Shown here piece by piece: positions 7,217 to 15,597 of a DNA stretch of 24,527 bases. The notes beneath the pieces were generated by a model. The model had not been told where the DNA came from, did no database searches, and saw only the letters and a program-made list of their open reading frames with translations. Position 1 is the stretch's first letter. Each line of letters begins with the position of its first letter. This stretch comes from Bacillota bacterium (GTDB lineage: Bacteria; Bacillota; Clostridia; Christensenellales; Aristaeellaceae), in assembly GCA_023404715.1 (NCBI GenBank), contig JAEYAR010000098.1:1-24527 (forward strand). The letters run 5' to 3'. Position numbers and translations under genes: made by a program.

Positions 7217-8882
7217 GTTGCGCAGCTTTCCGCTGTTGTGATCCTCGATGTGGGAAAGGGCGACGTTGATCTTCTGGCCGATCTTTATCCGACGGGCAGA
7301 TCAGCATCTTTGAGTTCTCAGACTTCGACTTATTGTAGCACTCACGCTCAATGATCCCGTGCTTACGCTTCACCTGCGCGATGTACAGCGGCGTGACGTT
7401 CAGGCCGGTCTGCTCCTTGACGCGCGCCTGAATCTCGCCATAGGTCGCTTTGCTATCGGCCTTGGTGACGGCGAGCTCGTCCGCGTCGATGTCCACCTTG
7501 ACGATATCATCCGGCTTTTGTTGGACCAAACTCATAACAGTTTCAATCGCCCCCGTCCAACAAAACATATCTACGCACGCAATGCGTGCGGGTTCATAGC
7601 CGAGCGAGACGAGCAGGGCGGCGTCGCGCGCGAGCGTCGCGGGGTTGCACGAAACATAGACCACGCGCCGGGGCGCAGAGGCGGCGATAGCGCGCAGGAC
7701 GGCCTCGTCGCAGCCCTTGCGCGGGGGATCGATCACCACCACGTCTGGGCGAAGGCCTTCCTCCACCAGCCGCGGCAATGCGGCCTCCGCCGCGTCGACG
7801 AGAAACGTAGCGTTTTCGATCCCATTGCGCGCGGCGTTTTCGTTTGCGTCGGCGATGGCCTGCGGCACGATTTCAATGCCGACGACGCGCTTTGCCGCGC
7901 GCGCGAGCAGCAGCGAGATCGTGCCCGCGCCGCAGTAGGCGTCTACCACGGTCTCGCTGCCGGTGAGCTGCGCAAAGTCGAGCGCCAGGCTATACAATCG
8001 CTCGGTCTGCTCCGGATTGACCTGAAAGAAGGAGAGGGGGGATACGCGAAACCGCAGGCCGAGGAGGGTGTCGATCATCGAATCGCTGCCCCAGAGGGTG
8101 ACGATACGCCCGCCCAGGATGACGTTCGTGCGTTCGCGGTTGACGCTGAGCAGCACGCCCGTGAGCGTAGGGATCGCCGATCGCAATTGCGCGACGAGCG
8201 CATCCGCCTGCGGGACGCTCTCGCCGTTGATCGCGAGCACCACCATCGTCTCGCCCGTGCGCGCGGCGCGCACCATGATATGGCGCACGAGCCCTTTGTG
8301 CGTATTTTCGTCATAGCTGGAGACGGACGCCATGCGCATCCAGCGTTTCACGGCGCGCACGGCCTCATTGGCCTCCTCGCGCTGGATGGCGCAGCCCGCC
8401 TCCGGCAGGTCGACCAGGTCGTGGCTTCGCGGGGCAAAAAAACCGACGCGCGGGCTGCCCGCGCTGCCGCCGACGGGGTAAGCGCCCTTGTTGCGGTAAT
8501 GCCAGGGATTTTCCATGCCGATCACAGGCGGCACATCGATGGAAATGTCGCCGATACGCGCGAGGCAGTCCCGCACCTGACGGCGCTTGAATGCTAGCGT
8601 CTCCTCATAGCGCATGTGTTGGGCGACGCAGCCGCCGCAGCGCCGGTAGATCGGGCAGGGAGGCTCCGTGCGCTGCGGGGAGGGCGAGAGCACCGCTTCG
8701 ACCCGGCCAAAGGCATAGCGGCGCTCGACCTTGACGATGCGCACGCGCACCCGCTCGCCCGGCAGCGCGTAGGGCACGAACACCGTAAAGCCGTCCGCAC
8801 GGCAAACGCCCTGCGCGTCCGTGCCGTAGCCCTCTACGGTGAGGTCGAGTATTTGGTTTTTTTGCAGCGGTGAAACAGGCAT
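7182..8882 (-). CDS. rlmD: 23S rRNA (uracil-C5)-methyltransferase, RlmD/RumA type, with extra C-terminal tail
   Basis: This enzyme makes 5-methyluridine in 23S rRNA using SAM. An N-terminal TRAM domain (residues 1-60) is followed by the Fe-S cysteines (C76, C82, C85 in CPIYRRCGGC, with C165 the likely fourth). Next come the SAM site (VVDAYCGAGT, about 314), the DPPRKGC motif (about 387) and the catalytic cysteine in VSCNPATL (about 413). The usual family sequence ends near residue 450 (IETV). Residues 452-534 form an added tail (ATYGEIQARV...YIAQVKRKHGIIERE) that I recall from clostridial RlmD proteins at mobile-element junctions. The last 30 or so residues are hsdM sequence read out of frame. 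The start at 8882 has an AAAGGAG site, 16 bases after the Nudix stop, so the two genes are likely co-transcribed. The true gene end was probably lost in the junction near 7285. Confidence 0.88.
   Translation of the reverse strand: MPVSPLQKNQILDLTVEGYGTDAQGVCRADGFTVFVPYALPGERVRVRIVKVERRYAFGRVEAVLSPSPQRTEPPCPIYRRCGGCVAQHMRYEETLAFKRRQVRDCLARIGDISIDVPPVIGMENPWHYRNKGAYPVGGSAGSPRVGFFAPRSHDLVDLPEAGCAIQREEANEAVRAVKRWMRMASVSSYDENTHKGLVRHIMVRAARTGETMVVLAINGESVPQADALVAQLRSAIPTLTGVLLSVNRERTNVILGGRIVTLWGSDSMIDTLLGLRFRVSPLSFFQVNPEQTERLYSLALDFAQLTGSETVVDAYCGAGTISLLLARAAKRVVGIEIVPQAIADANENAARNGIENATFLVDAAEAALPRLVEEGLRPDVVVIDPPRKGCDEAVLRAIAASAPRRVVYVSCNPATLARDAALLVSLGYEPARIACVDMFCWTGAIETVMSLVQQKPDDIVKVDIDADELAVTKADSKATYGEIQARVKEQTGLNVTPLYIAQVKRKHGIIERECYNKSKSENSKMLICPSDKDRPEDQRRPFPHRGSQQRKAAQRVPRHRLQLPD
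7516..7565. repeat. Perfect 11-bp inverted repeat inside the rlmD 3' region (candidate attachment site)
   Basis: TTTTGTTGGAC at 7516-7526 is exactly complementary to GTCCAACAAAA at 7555-7565, separated by 28 bases. It lies at codons for residues 440-456 of RlmD, where the conserved family sequence gives way to the added tail. Integrative elements are known to use the 3' end of rumA/rlmD as an insertion site, and tyrosine recombinase core sites are paired inverted arms. No integrase gene is present in the window, so the att role is inferred. Confidence 0.4.
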
Positions 8883-8898
8883 GAAAACACTCCTTTAT

Positions 8899-9366
8899 CT
8901 ATATATGGGAGCACCCCAGATAGAGGGGCGCATCCCGCGTGAGTAGGTCTTTCAAATGGTTCTGTATACCGCTTGGGAACACACGGGGGAGGCGCTCTAC
9001 CTCCTCAGGCGTGAACCATTCACTTCCATCCTGATGCCAATCAGACTCCGTCGGTTCATGGCGTTGTTCACCCGTCAGGTGCGTGAGGAAGATATGGTAG
9101 ATTCTATGGGCGTAATCGGGATATTCTTGCCGTAACCGCTCGTCATCGTAGATCTCTTCGGCGAGCGCGACAAAGCGGTTGATCTCCACGGTATACCCCG
9201 TCTCCTCGCGCGCCTCACGGCGAACAGCGTCCTCCAGGGTTTCGTAGAGGCGCTGGCCCCCGCCCGGCAGATCGTAATACACGTGTCCGTCGGCTTCCCG
9301 GCACCGGTTGAGCAAAAGCCTGCCCTCACGCAGCACGAGCGCCTTAGCCGCGCAGCGTATAGACAT
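8899..9366 (-). CDS. Nudix hydrolase
   Basis: This 155-residue protein hydrolyses a nucleoside diphosphate linked to another group. The Nudix box is complete: G-x5-E-x7-REAREETGY within GGGQRLYETLEDAV plus REAREETGY, giving the metal-binding glutamates. The start at 9366 (MSIRCAAKAL) is preferred because ACGGAG lies nine bases upstream. The alternative in-frame ATG codons at 9399 and 9375 are poorly spaced or inside that site. It has no signal peptide and is cytoplasmic. It is followed after 16 bases by rlmD, forming a likely two-gene operon. The substrate cannot be deduced. Confidence 0.88.
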   Translation of the reverse strand: MSIRCAAKALVLREGRLLLNRCREADGHVYYDLPGGGQRLYETLEDAVRREAREETGYTVEINRFVALAEEIYDDERLRQEYPDYAHRIYHIFLTHLTGEQRHEPTESDWHQDGSEWFTPEEVERLPRVFPSGIQNHLKDLLTRDAPLYLGCSHI

Positions 9367-9397
9367 GTAAATCATCTCCGTTGATCGCGTATTTGTC

Positions 9398-9429
9398 ATT
9401 ACGGTAATCTAATTTTTTTCGTTTGTCAA
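9398..9429 (-). promoter_or_regulatory. Candidate promoter and palindrome upstream of the Nudix gene
   Basis: On the minus strand, a perfect -35 TTGACA (9424-9429) is followed after 17 bases by only a weak -10 (TACCGT). An 11-base palindrome, ATTACGGTAAT on the plus strand at 9398-9408, covers that -10 position. A strong -35 with a poor -10 under a palindrome suggests a regulated promoter. This is inference. Confidence 0.4.
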
Positions 9430-9472
9430 GCGATAAGATAAGCCGGGAGCTTGCAAGATACAGACGCAACAA

Positions 9473-9506
9473 AAAGTCGCGACTCAAAAAGGTCACTCGC
9501 GACTTT
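9473..9506. terminator. Intrinsic terminator after the glycan operon
   Basis: A perfect 10-bp stem, AAAGTCGCGA (9473-9482) with TCGCGACTTT (9497-9506), has a 14-base loop. On the minus strand it follows the GH172 stop at 9550 and is trailed by TTTTTGTTG, so it ends the transporter/glycosidase transcript. It lies upstream of the Nudix promoter and separates the two units. Confidence 0.75.
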
Positions 9507-9549
9507 CTGTTTTCGTAGATTTTAGATTTTTTTCATAGCTAATTAAGAC

Positions 9550-10611
9550 TTATATGATTTCCAGATCGTCTTCACTGCCCAATATCGAACCGCTGGCGAT
9601 CGGGATATCCAGATACCAGTACGCCACCGAGGAAATATCATCTTGCAGCGGCAGATAGCGGCCGCCCCTGCGCCAACCTAACGCTTGAATGGTAACGCGC
9701 AAATCTTCCTTGAAATAGATGGGATCGGTCACATGCCAGCGATACATGCTAAAACGCTGCTGGCAGCGATACAACCCATCCTTGTCCATGATCTTCGACA
9801 TCCCTGCATAGGGGCTTGTAAAGGTCTGATAGCCATGATTGACCTCAAACCCGTACGCACCGCAGAAGTAGTCCTCGGTACCAGTTCCGCAGATAGTAGG
9901 ATAGTCTTTGTCTCCATCCATAAAGAACTTGATTTCGCCTTCACCCCACCATTCGTTGTTATTTGAGCCCCAGAACATATAGGTACCTACATATTGACCA
10001 TGGCCATCGATTTGGGCGAGAATGACATGATCCGCTTTGTATTTCAGCGGATTGGAACGTCTGTATTGCGCGTGGAAATACCCCAAATCCGCTTCGAGCT
10101 CACGCAGAACGTAATCAATTTGGTAAAATACGACCGCCTTTTCGGCACATATGTTTTCCACGGTCATCCGGCAATTTTTATAAAACGGCATGTTCCAATA
10201 GCAGTTGAGTCCGCTCAAAGGGTTGATGCACACGGCCAAAGAGCTAATCTGACCGTACTGATGGGTATCCGCGTTCGCAAAGAAATCGCCTAGCGGCGTT
10301 TCCACGGAAGGGGTTTCGCACCCCTCCCAATAGATTCGCAAAATCAGCGAACGATTCGGGGCGCCGATGCCCATCCAGATATGACGAATCTCCCCCGGGC
10401 CTTGAATGTTCGCCAATTCAAACACAGCGCCCGGTTCCAAATGAACGGAGGGGGAGACTTTCCAGCCCTTTCCTAAATCGCGTGACGCCCACGAGCCCGT
10501 ACCTTCGGTGGCCTGGCCGCCTGCGCCGGGCGCGCCGGTGAAGTTCTCGGCACTGATAGAGCGGCTTACCGCATTTTGAATCTTGCTCAGACCGTACATG
10601 TCGTTGATCAT
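9550..10611 (-). CDS. GH172 (DUF2961) family glycoside hydrolase
   Basis: This 353-residue enzyme belongs to the DUF2961/GH172 family, whose characterised members act on alpha-D-fructofuranosides, difructose dianhydrides or alpha-D-arabinofuranosides. Family landmarks are GPGEIRHIWMG, the segment WWGEGEIKFFMDGD, and CGTGTEDYFCGAYGF. The last two hold glutamates spaced as expected for the catalytic pair. The start is ATG 10611 (MINDMYGL), with AGGAGG nine bases upstream; an earlier in-frame ATG lies within that site's leader and is rejected. It has no signal peptide and acts in the cytoplasm on imported sugar. It is the last gene of the transporter operon, 49 bases after the GH20 gene. Pairing with GH20 suggests a substrate containing both furanosyl and HexNAc units, but this is inference. 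Confidence 0.85.
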   Translation of the reverse strand: MINDMYGLSKIQNAVSRSISAENFTGAPGAGGQATEGTGSWASRDLGKGWKVSPSVHLEPGAVFELANIQGPGEIRHIWMGIGAPNRSLILRIYWEGCETPSVETPLGDFFANADTHQYGQISSLAVCINPLSGLNCYWNMPFYKNCRMTVENICAEKAVVFYQIDYVLRELEADLGYFHAQYRRSNPLKYKADHVILAQIDGHGQYVGTYMFWGSNNNEWWGEGEIKFFMDGDKDYPTICGTGTEDYFCGAYGFEVNHGYQTFTSPYAGMSKIMDKDGLYRCQQRFSMYRWHVTDPIYFKEDLRVTIQALGWRRGGRYLPLQDDISSVAYWYLDIPIASGSILGSEDDLEII

Positions 10612-10660
10612 GGCAACAATCCTCCTCATATCGGGTTTCTTTTCAGACTATACGAAGCGC

Positions 10661-12097
10661 CTATCTTCCGATCAGCGGCGCAGCCCTTTCAAGCAAGGCG
10701 GTGGCCCGGCTCCAAAACGTTTCAAAACTCATTTGCCTCTCAAGATTCCATCCGCGCTCCGAGAGCGTGACGAGCGTCTGGCGAACGATATCGGCCGAAT
10801 GCAGATCGTCGGCCTCCCACATACATACCTGTGCGCCGAGCACGTCGTCTGTCGGCTCTACCTCTATTCCGTCTAGAAATGCATGCGACTTTTGAAACCA
10901 GTGATCCCAGCGGTGTGGATGCCAAGCATAAATCGCTTCCGGATTGGAGCTGGGAAAAACGTGCGACTGCGGTACCAGATACAAAGGTTTCCACGCGGCG
11001 TTAATCAGGCGAAAGCCTACTTTTATGAGGTCGGGTGCATCCTGATAAAGCGATTCGAATTCCATTACAATCGTCTCGCGTGGTATCGATTCACTGCCTT
11101 TTGCCGGGAAGCCTTCCCATACAATGGGTGTTCTTCCAAGTTTCACGACGATTTGAGCGAGCCGCGCAATACAATGAGCATAGAGCGAGTGCGCATCCTC
11201 TAAACGATGCGCTTTCCGATAGGTCCGGCAGTCGTTACAATCTTCCCAACTTTCGGTATTTACCTCGTCGCCGCCGATGTGAAGATAAGGCGTTTCAGGG
11301 AACAATAACGCCACCTCACGCAGCACGCTCTCGAGACGATCGAACACGCCCGGTTTTCCCGGGCAGATGGCCTCGCCCGGTACATCGCTGTTTGCGAAGT
11401 AGTCTGGATAGGCTCGCGAAAAGACGGCGGCGTGTCCGGGCAGCTCAATTTCTGGGATCACCATAACGCCTCTAGCGGCCGCGTATTGATTCAAAAACGC
11501 GATTTCTTCTTTTGTATACGCGTCTACATGGCAAAGCTTTGGATAGGCCATCGAGGGAAGCCGATAGACGTCGCTGTCCGCAAAGTGCAGGTGCAAGCGG
11601 TTGCACCGAACCAGCCAGCATAGATCGACGGTGCGCAAAATCGCCCCCAGCGGGATGTAATTGCGCGCCAGATCCAGCATCACGCCCCGCCACTCCTTAT
11701 CCGGCAGGTCCGACAGCGTAAACTCGGGGAGCATCACGCGATCTTTCTCGGTCAAAATCATCTGGAAAAGCGCGCTGGCCGCGTGCGCTGCACCGGCGGG
11801 CGTGGACGCATACAGCGTCGCCCGTCCCTGCACGGCTTCTATGCGATAGGCTTCCTCCTTCATTTCTGCACGGCAGAAGAGCACGTGCGCGCCATGGACG
11901 TCACTCGGACTGAAAAACGTCCGTTTATCCGTCATACAAGCGTAGATACCATATGTCTTTTGCACCGCGTCGCACAGCGCCCGCGCCGCAGGGAAAAATG
12001 CCTCTTCTTCAGCGTAGACCGTCGCTTCAAAAGGCCAAGAATAATCTGAAATAAAGTGCAGGGATTTTGGCAACGGAACAAGTGCGAAGGCATTCAT
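10661..12097 (-). CDS. GH20 family beta-N-acetylhexosaminidase
   Basis: This 478-residue enzyme removes terminal GlcNAc or GalNAc from oligosaccharides by substrate-assisted catalysis. An N-terminal alpha/beta domain (about residues 1-130) precedes the catalytic TIM barrel, which starts at EWRGVMLDLARNYIP. The barrel holds the conserved HLHFAD, IPEIELPGH and the Asp-Glu catalytic pair in HIGGDEVNTE (about residues 277-278). The start is ATG 12097 (MNAFALVPLP), with AAGGGGG seven bases upstream. It lacks a signal peptide, so it works in the cytoplasm on material brought in by the upstream ABC transporter, whose second permease ends 24 bases before it. The exact HexNAc specificity is not visible. 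Confidence 0.9.
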   Translation of the reverse strand: MNAFALVPLPKSLHFISDYSWPFEATVYAEEEAFFPAARALCDAVQKTYGIYACMTDKRTFFSPSDVHGAHVLFCRAEMKEEAYRIEAVQGRATLYASTPAGAAHAASALFQMILTEKDRVMLPEFTLSDLPDKEWRGVMLDLARNYIPLGAILRTVDLCWLVRCNRLHLHFADSDVYRLPSMAYPKLCHVDAYTKEEIAFLNQYAAARGVMVIPEIELPGHAAVFSRAYPDYFANSDVPGEAICPGKPGVFDRLESVLREVALLFPETPYLHIGGDEVNTESWEDCNDCRTYRKAHRLEDAHSLYAHCIARLAQIVVKLGRTPIVWEGFPAKGSESIPRETIVMEFESLYQDAPDLIKVGFRLINAAWKPLYLVPQSHVFPSSNPEAIYAWHPHRWDHWFQKSHAFLDGIEVEPTDDVLGAQVCMWEADDLHSADIVRQTLVTLSERGWNLERQMSFETFWSRATALLERAAPLIGR

Positions 12098-12121
12098 GAA
12101 AATTCCCCCTTTCGAATGCAC

Positions 12122-13015
12122 TCAACCCTTGATGGAGCCGATCATGACGCCTTTGGCGAAATGCTTTTGTAAGAAGGGGTAAACCACTAAGATAGGAACC
12201 GTGGCCAGAACGGTCATCGAGTACTCCAGAATGCGCTGCATGGACTGATTCGCAAGCAGGTTACCGCTGGACGCTCCCATCTCGTTGAGCATGGCCTTCG
12301 CCTGCCCAAGGAGCAGAATTTCACGGAGGATATTTTGCAGCGGGAAGAGATCGCGGCGCTTTAGATAGATGGCCGCCGTAAACCAATCGTTCCAGCAGGC
12401 TACGGCCGAGAAAAGCGCGAGCGCGGCTAAAGTAGGTTTGCACACCGGTAGGATGATGCGCATGAGCACCTGAAAGTCGCTTGCGCCGTCCAGCTTAGCC
12501 GATTCTTCCAGCTCGCCCGGAAGGGATAGGAAACTGGTTCGCAGCACGATGATATCCCAGACCGCGATTGCCCCGGGCAACACCATGACCAGCCAGGTAT
12601 TGAGCAGCCCCAGCGCGCGGATATTCAAATAGCTAGGGATCAGTCCTCCGCTGAAAAACATAGGGATCATCATGTACACAAAAAGCGGCTTTTTCCAAAG
12701 TAACCCTTTCCGCGACATGACAAAGGCGCTCATAGAGTTACATATCAGACGAAGGCCTGTGCCTGTCACCACGTAAAAGATCGTATTGCGATATCCAATA
12801 AAAAGATTTGGGTGTGAAAAAGCCATACGGTATCCATCCAGGCTGTAACCGGTAGGCCAAAAAAGGAAGCCCGTATGTGCGCGTAGCCGTACAGGATTGC
12901 TGAAGGAGCCGGCCACCACATAAATAATGGGCATGAGACATGTAAAGGCGAGCAACAGCAACACGAGCGCATTGACTATCGAAAAAACTTTTTCGCCACG
13001 GGTTCGCTTCATCAT
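12122..13015 (-). CDS. Carbohydrate ABC transporter permease, LplC/YtcP type
   Basis: This 297-residue inner-membrane protein has six predicted helices and forms half of the sugar channel. The EAA loop that docks the ATPase reads EESAKLDGASDFQVLMRIIL, followed by PVCKPTLAAL. The C-terminus FLQKHFAKGVMIGSIKG is typical of the LplC/YtcP branch, which handles complex oligosaccharides. It starts at ATG 13015, 12 bases after the partner permease, and is followed closely by the GH20 gene. No ATPase gene is present. These systems commonly share a genome-wide MsmK-like ATPase. Confidence 0.92.
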   Translation of the reverse strand: MMKRTRGEKVFSIVNALVLLLLAFTCLMPIIYVVAGSFSNPVRLRAHTGFLFWPTGYSLDGYRMAFSHPNLFIGYRNTIFYVVTGTGLRLICNSMSAFVMSRKGLLWKKPLFVYMMIPMFFSGGLIPSYLNIRALGLLNTWLVMVLPGAIAVWDIIVLRTSFLSLPGELEESAKLDGASDFQVLMRIILPVCKPTLAALALFSAVACWNDWFTAAIYLKRRDLFPLQNILREILLLGQAKAMLNEMGASSGNLLANQSMQRILEYSMTVLATVPILVVYPFLQKHFAKGVMIGSIKG

Positions 13016-13027
13016 TCCCTTTTCCCC

Positions 13028-13936
13028 CTACCACAAGCTGTATTCTGAAAGGCGCCGAGTAATCCAGTTCGCGCCAGTCAGAAGAATCAGATTTACTATG
13101 GTGTTGAATAGTCCAACTGCTGTACTAAAGGAAAATTTGCCCTCCTCTAGGCCCGAGCGGTAGACATAGGTGCTGATGACATCTCCCGTCTCGTAGGTAA
13201 GCGGGCTGTACATCAACAGTATTTTTTCGCTGCCGACATTCATGATGCCGCCCACGGCGAGGATCAGGAGAATGCTGATCGTAGGCAGAATGGCGGGTAG
13301 CGTCACATGCACCGCCTGCCTGAACCGGCCCGCGCCATCGATCACTGCCGCTTCATATAGCTGTGGGTCGACGCCTGATATAGCGGCGATATAGATGATC
13401 GAACTAAAACCGATCCCCTGCCAAATTCCAGAAATCACCACGATTGCCTGAAAATATTTTGCATTGCCCATCAGGTCGCCCAATTGAATACCGAACAAGC
13501 TTTGAGCCATCATCGGGATGACGCCCGATGGCCCGGTGAAAAGCTTGATAAAGCTCACCACGACGACCGTGGCTACAAAATGGGGCAGGTACGAAAGCGT
13601 TTGTATGGCACGCTTAAACCATTCGGCGCGCACCTCGTTTAGCAAAAGCGCCAATAGGATAGGCGGCCAGAATCCGAAAAGCAACGATTTGATGCTGATC
13701 GAAAGCGTATTGCCCAGTATGCGAGAGAAGTACGGGCTAGAGAAGAAGATTTCAAAATGTTTGAGTCCCACCCAAGGACTTGCCATGACCCCTTTTTTAA
13801 CTGAAAAATCCTGGAATGCGATGACCACACCGTACATAGGCGCATACGAGAATATACCCAGCAGTAAAATCATGGGAAGAGCGAGCAAATACGTTTGTTT
13901 GTTCTTGCGAAAATCTCGTGCGATTCCCTTCCACAC
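13028..13936 (-). CDS. Sugar ABC transporter permease, LplB type
   Basis: This 302-residue inner-membrane permease partners with the downstream LplC-type subunit. The N-terminus (FRKNKQTYLLALPMILLLGI) and the helix MYGVVIAFQDFSVKKG are typical of LplB. The EAA loop is YEAAVIDGAGRFRQAVHVTL. The start is taken as GTG 13936, because AAAGGAG lies 11 bases upstream and the ATG nearby is out of frame. It follows the binding-protein gene after about 107 bases that contain a hairpin. Confidence 0.92.
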   Translation of the reverse strand: MWKGIARDFRKNKQTYLLALPMILLLGIFSYAPMYGVVIAFQDFSVKKGVMASPWVGLKHFEIFFSSPYFSRILGNTLSISIKSLLFGFWPPILLALLLNEVRAEWFKRAIQTLSYLPHFVATVVVVSFIKLFTGPSGVIPMMAQSLFGIQLGDLMGNAKYFQAIVVISGIWQGIGFSSIIYIAAISGVDPQLYEAAVIDGAGRFRQAVHVTLPAILPTISILLILAVGGIMNVGSEKILLMYSPLTYETGDVISTYVYRSGLEEGKFSFSTAVGLFNTIVNLILLTGANWITRRLSEYSLW

Positions 13937-13991
13937 CGCCCATGCAGCTCCTTTCCTCTTAAGATGGTGGCTGTTTTTTGAACCATAAAGG

Positions 13992-14019
13992 GAAAGGCGT
14001 CGAACGTCCGGCGCCTTTT
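13992..14019 (-). terminator. Hairpin between binding protein and permease genes
   Basis: AAAGGCG and CGCCTTT pair around a GC-rich loop shortly after the binding-protein stop. The trailing minus-strand sequence CCCTTTATGG lacks a good T-run. It probably acts as a partial terminator or mRNA 3'-end stabiliser, so that binding protein is made in excess over the permeases, as is common in such operons. Confidence 0.5.
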
Positions 14020-14043
14020 CTTTAAAAGGTCGTTGGAGGGTTC

Positions 14044-15597
14044 TTAACGCGCGAGATAGCGGTCATAGGCAGCCTGATAGCAGGCCTCGATCTCATGGAC
14101 GCCGAGCGCTTCGCACTGGGCGACGTAATGATCCCAATCAGCTTCGATGTCCAGTTCTCCGTTGATGAATTTGGCCTCGGACTCGGACACATAGGTACCC
14201 AAGCCAGATTCATACTTGGCAATGACGGCGGCTTCCTCATCGTTGAAATAAGTATGCCAGGAAAAGTTGCGCTCGCCCGGGAAATCCGGCGCCCATTGTT
14301 TGAGCGCGTTGATTTCGTATTGCGTTCTTCCGCGCCATTCGTTGTCATTCCAGCCTTCAGGGCGCAGGTAAATGCCTAGTACCAGCGTCTTGAGCCAGGA
14401 AGTACCGTTCTGTCCGCCCGCGTTTTCGGCGATGTACTCGTCCGTCATGACGTACTTTCCTTCTTCGTTAAGCCTGGACGCGCCGGTCTGCGTTCCGAAT
14501 TCATAGGCCTCGGAGCCTTCCTTGGTATAGCCGAAGTCCATTACCTTCATGGCCGCTTCAATATTATCGCTGGAGGCGTTGATAGCGGCCTTGGCCCATC
14601 CCATGATATGATCGTCGATGTGGTAATACAGAAGTTTACCGCCTTCCTCCTTCACCGGCCAGGGGAATGGGGTAAATTCGACGCCCTGCGGGATGTACCT
14701 CCCCAAGTTATCCCAGTATTCGATAACGACGGGCACCTTCTGCTGAAGCTCCAATGCGGATATTTCCTGTTCGTCGCGCGTCTGATAGCTGGGATCGATA
14801 ATGCCGTCCTTGTACCACTTGTTCAAATAGCTCAAATAGACCTTATAGTCGTCGATGATGACGCTGCTCACGATTTTATCGTCCATTTTTACGTAGTGAC
14901 CCGTGTAGCTGCCCAGAGGGGAAACGCCCAGTCCCATGGTCAGCAAAACGCGCGGATCGGTGCTGCCGATGATGTATTCCCAGCCCATCTCTTCCTGGAT
15001 TGCCTTGAGTTCATAGAGAACGGCATCCCACTCGTCGATGGTTTCCAGTTTTCTATCGCTCAGACCCAAAGCGTCCGCGGCGCTTTTGAGAATTGCCGGG
15101 CCGCTTCCTTTAAACAGGGGGCCATCCATCAGGCATTCATAGGCCAGGACGCGGCCTTCGTCGTCCACCAAATCCTTACCATATTTTTCAGACTGTACGT
15201 AGCCGTAGTAATTGGGGGAATACGTCTCCAGATAGGGCGCCAGATCGAGGATGATGCCGTCCGAAAGCGCGCCCGGAAAGCCACCGTTGAAATACCAGGG
15301 TTCCACGAACAAAATATCCGGGAGCTCGTCGGAAGCCAGGAGAAGATTGAACTCGACGCTTTCGGTTCCTGCATTTGGCGTTATGAATTCAATGTTGATG
15401 CCGAGCTGATCCTCGACCCACTGGTAGACCAGGTTGTCGTTCATATCGTTCATTTGCGTTCCCCACCAAATGTAAGGCCACCAGATGGTGACGGTAGGTC
15501 TTTCGTCCTGCGCTTCAGCGGCTGCAGCTACCGGGGTTGAAAGCCCCAGGCTGAGCGCGAGCAAAAGGGCAAACAGCATAGCGCCGATCCGTTTCAT
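14044..15597 (-). CDS. Extracellular sugar-binding protein of the ABC transporter (LplA type)
   Basis: This 517-residue solute-binding protein captures the oligosaccharide outside the membrane and delivers it to the two permeases. A basic start and hydrophobic core (MKRIGAMLFALLLALSLGL) followed by TPVAAAAEA form a signal peptide. The mature protein starts near ERPTVTIWWPYIWWG and is rich in aromatic residues, as expected for sugar binding. It has no lipobox cysteine, so it appears cleaved by signal peptidase I rather than lipid-anchored, which is odd for a Gram-positive. The start is ATG 15597, with GGAGGAG six bases upstream; an earlier ATG at 15618 is unsupported. It is the first gene of the operon and is divergent from the AraC-type regulator. 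Confidence 0.9.
   Translation of the reverse strand: MKRIGAMLFALLLALSLGLSTPVAAAAEAQDERPTVTIWWPYIWWGTQMNDMNDNLVYQWVEDQLGINIEFITPNAGTESVEFNLLLASDELPDILFVEPWYFNGGFPGALSDGIILDLAPYLETYSPNYYGYVQSEKYGKDLVDDEGRVLAYECLMDGPLFKGSGPAILKSAADALGLSDRKLETIDEWDAVLYELKAIQEEMGWEYIIGSTDPRVLLTMGLGVSPLGSYTGHYVKMDDKIVSSVIIDDYKVYLSYLNKWYKDGIIDPSYQTRDEQEISALELQQKVPVVIEYWDNLGRYIPQGVEFTPFPWPVKEEGGKLLYYHIDDHIMGWAKAAINASSDNIEAAMKVMDFGYTKEGSEAYEFGTQTGASRLNEEGKYVMTDEYIAENAGGQNGTSWLKTLVLGIYLRPEGWNDNEWRGRTQYEINALKQWAPDFPGERNFSWHTYFNDEEAAVIAKYESGLGTYVSESEAKFINGELDIEADWDHYVAQCEALGVHEIEACYQAAYDRYLAR

Noticed and set aside
7182..7300. Functional RlmD-HsdM fusion protein
   Set aside because: The hsdM part is read out of frame in the RlmD reading frame, so no methylase sequence would be made.
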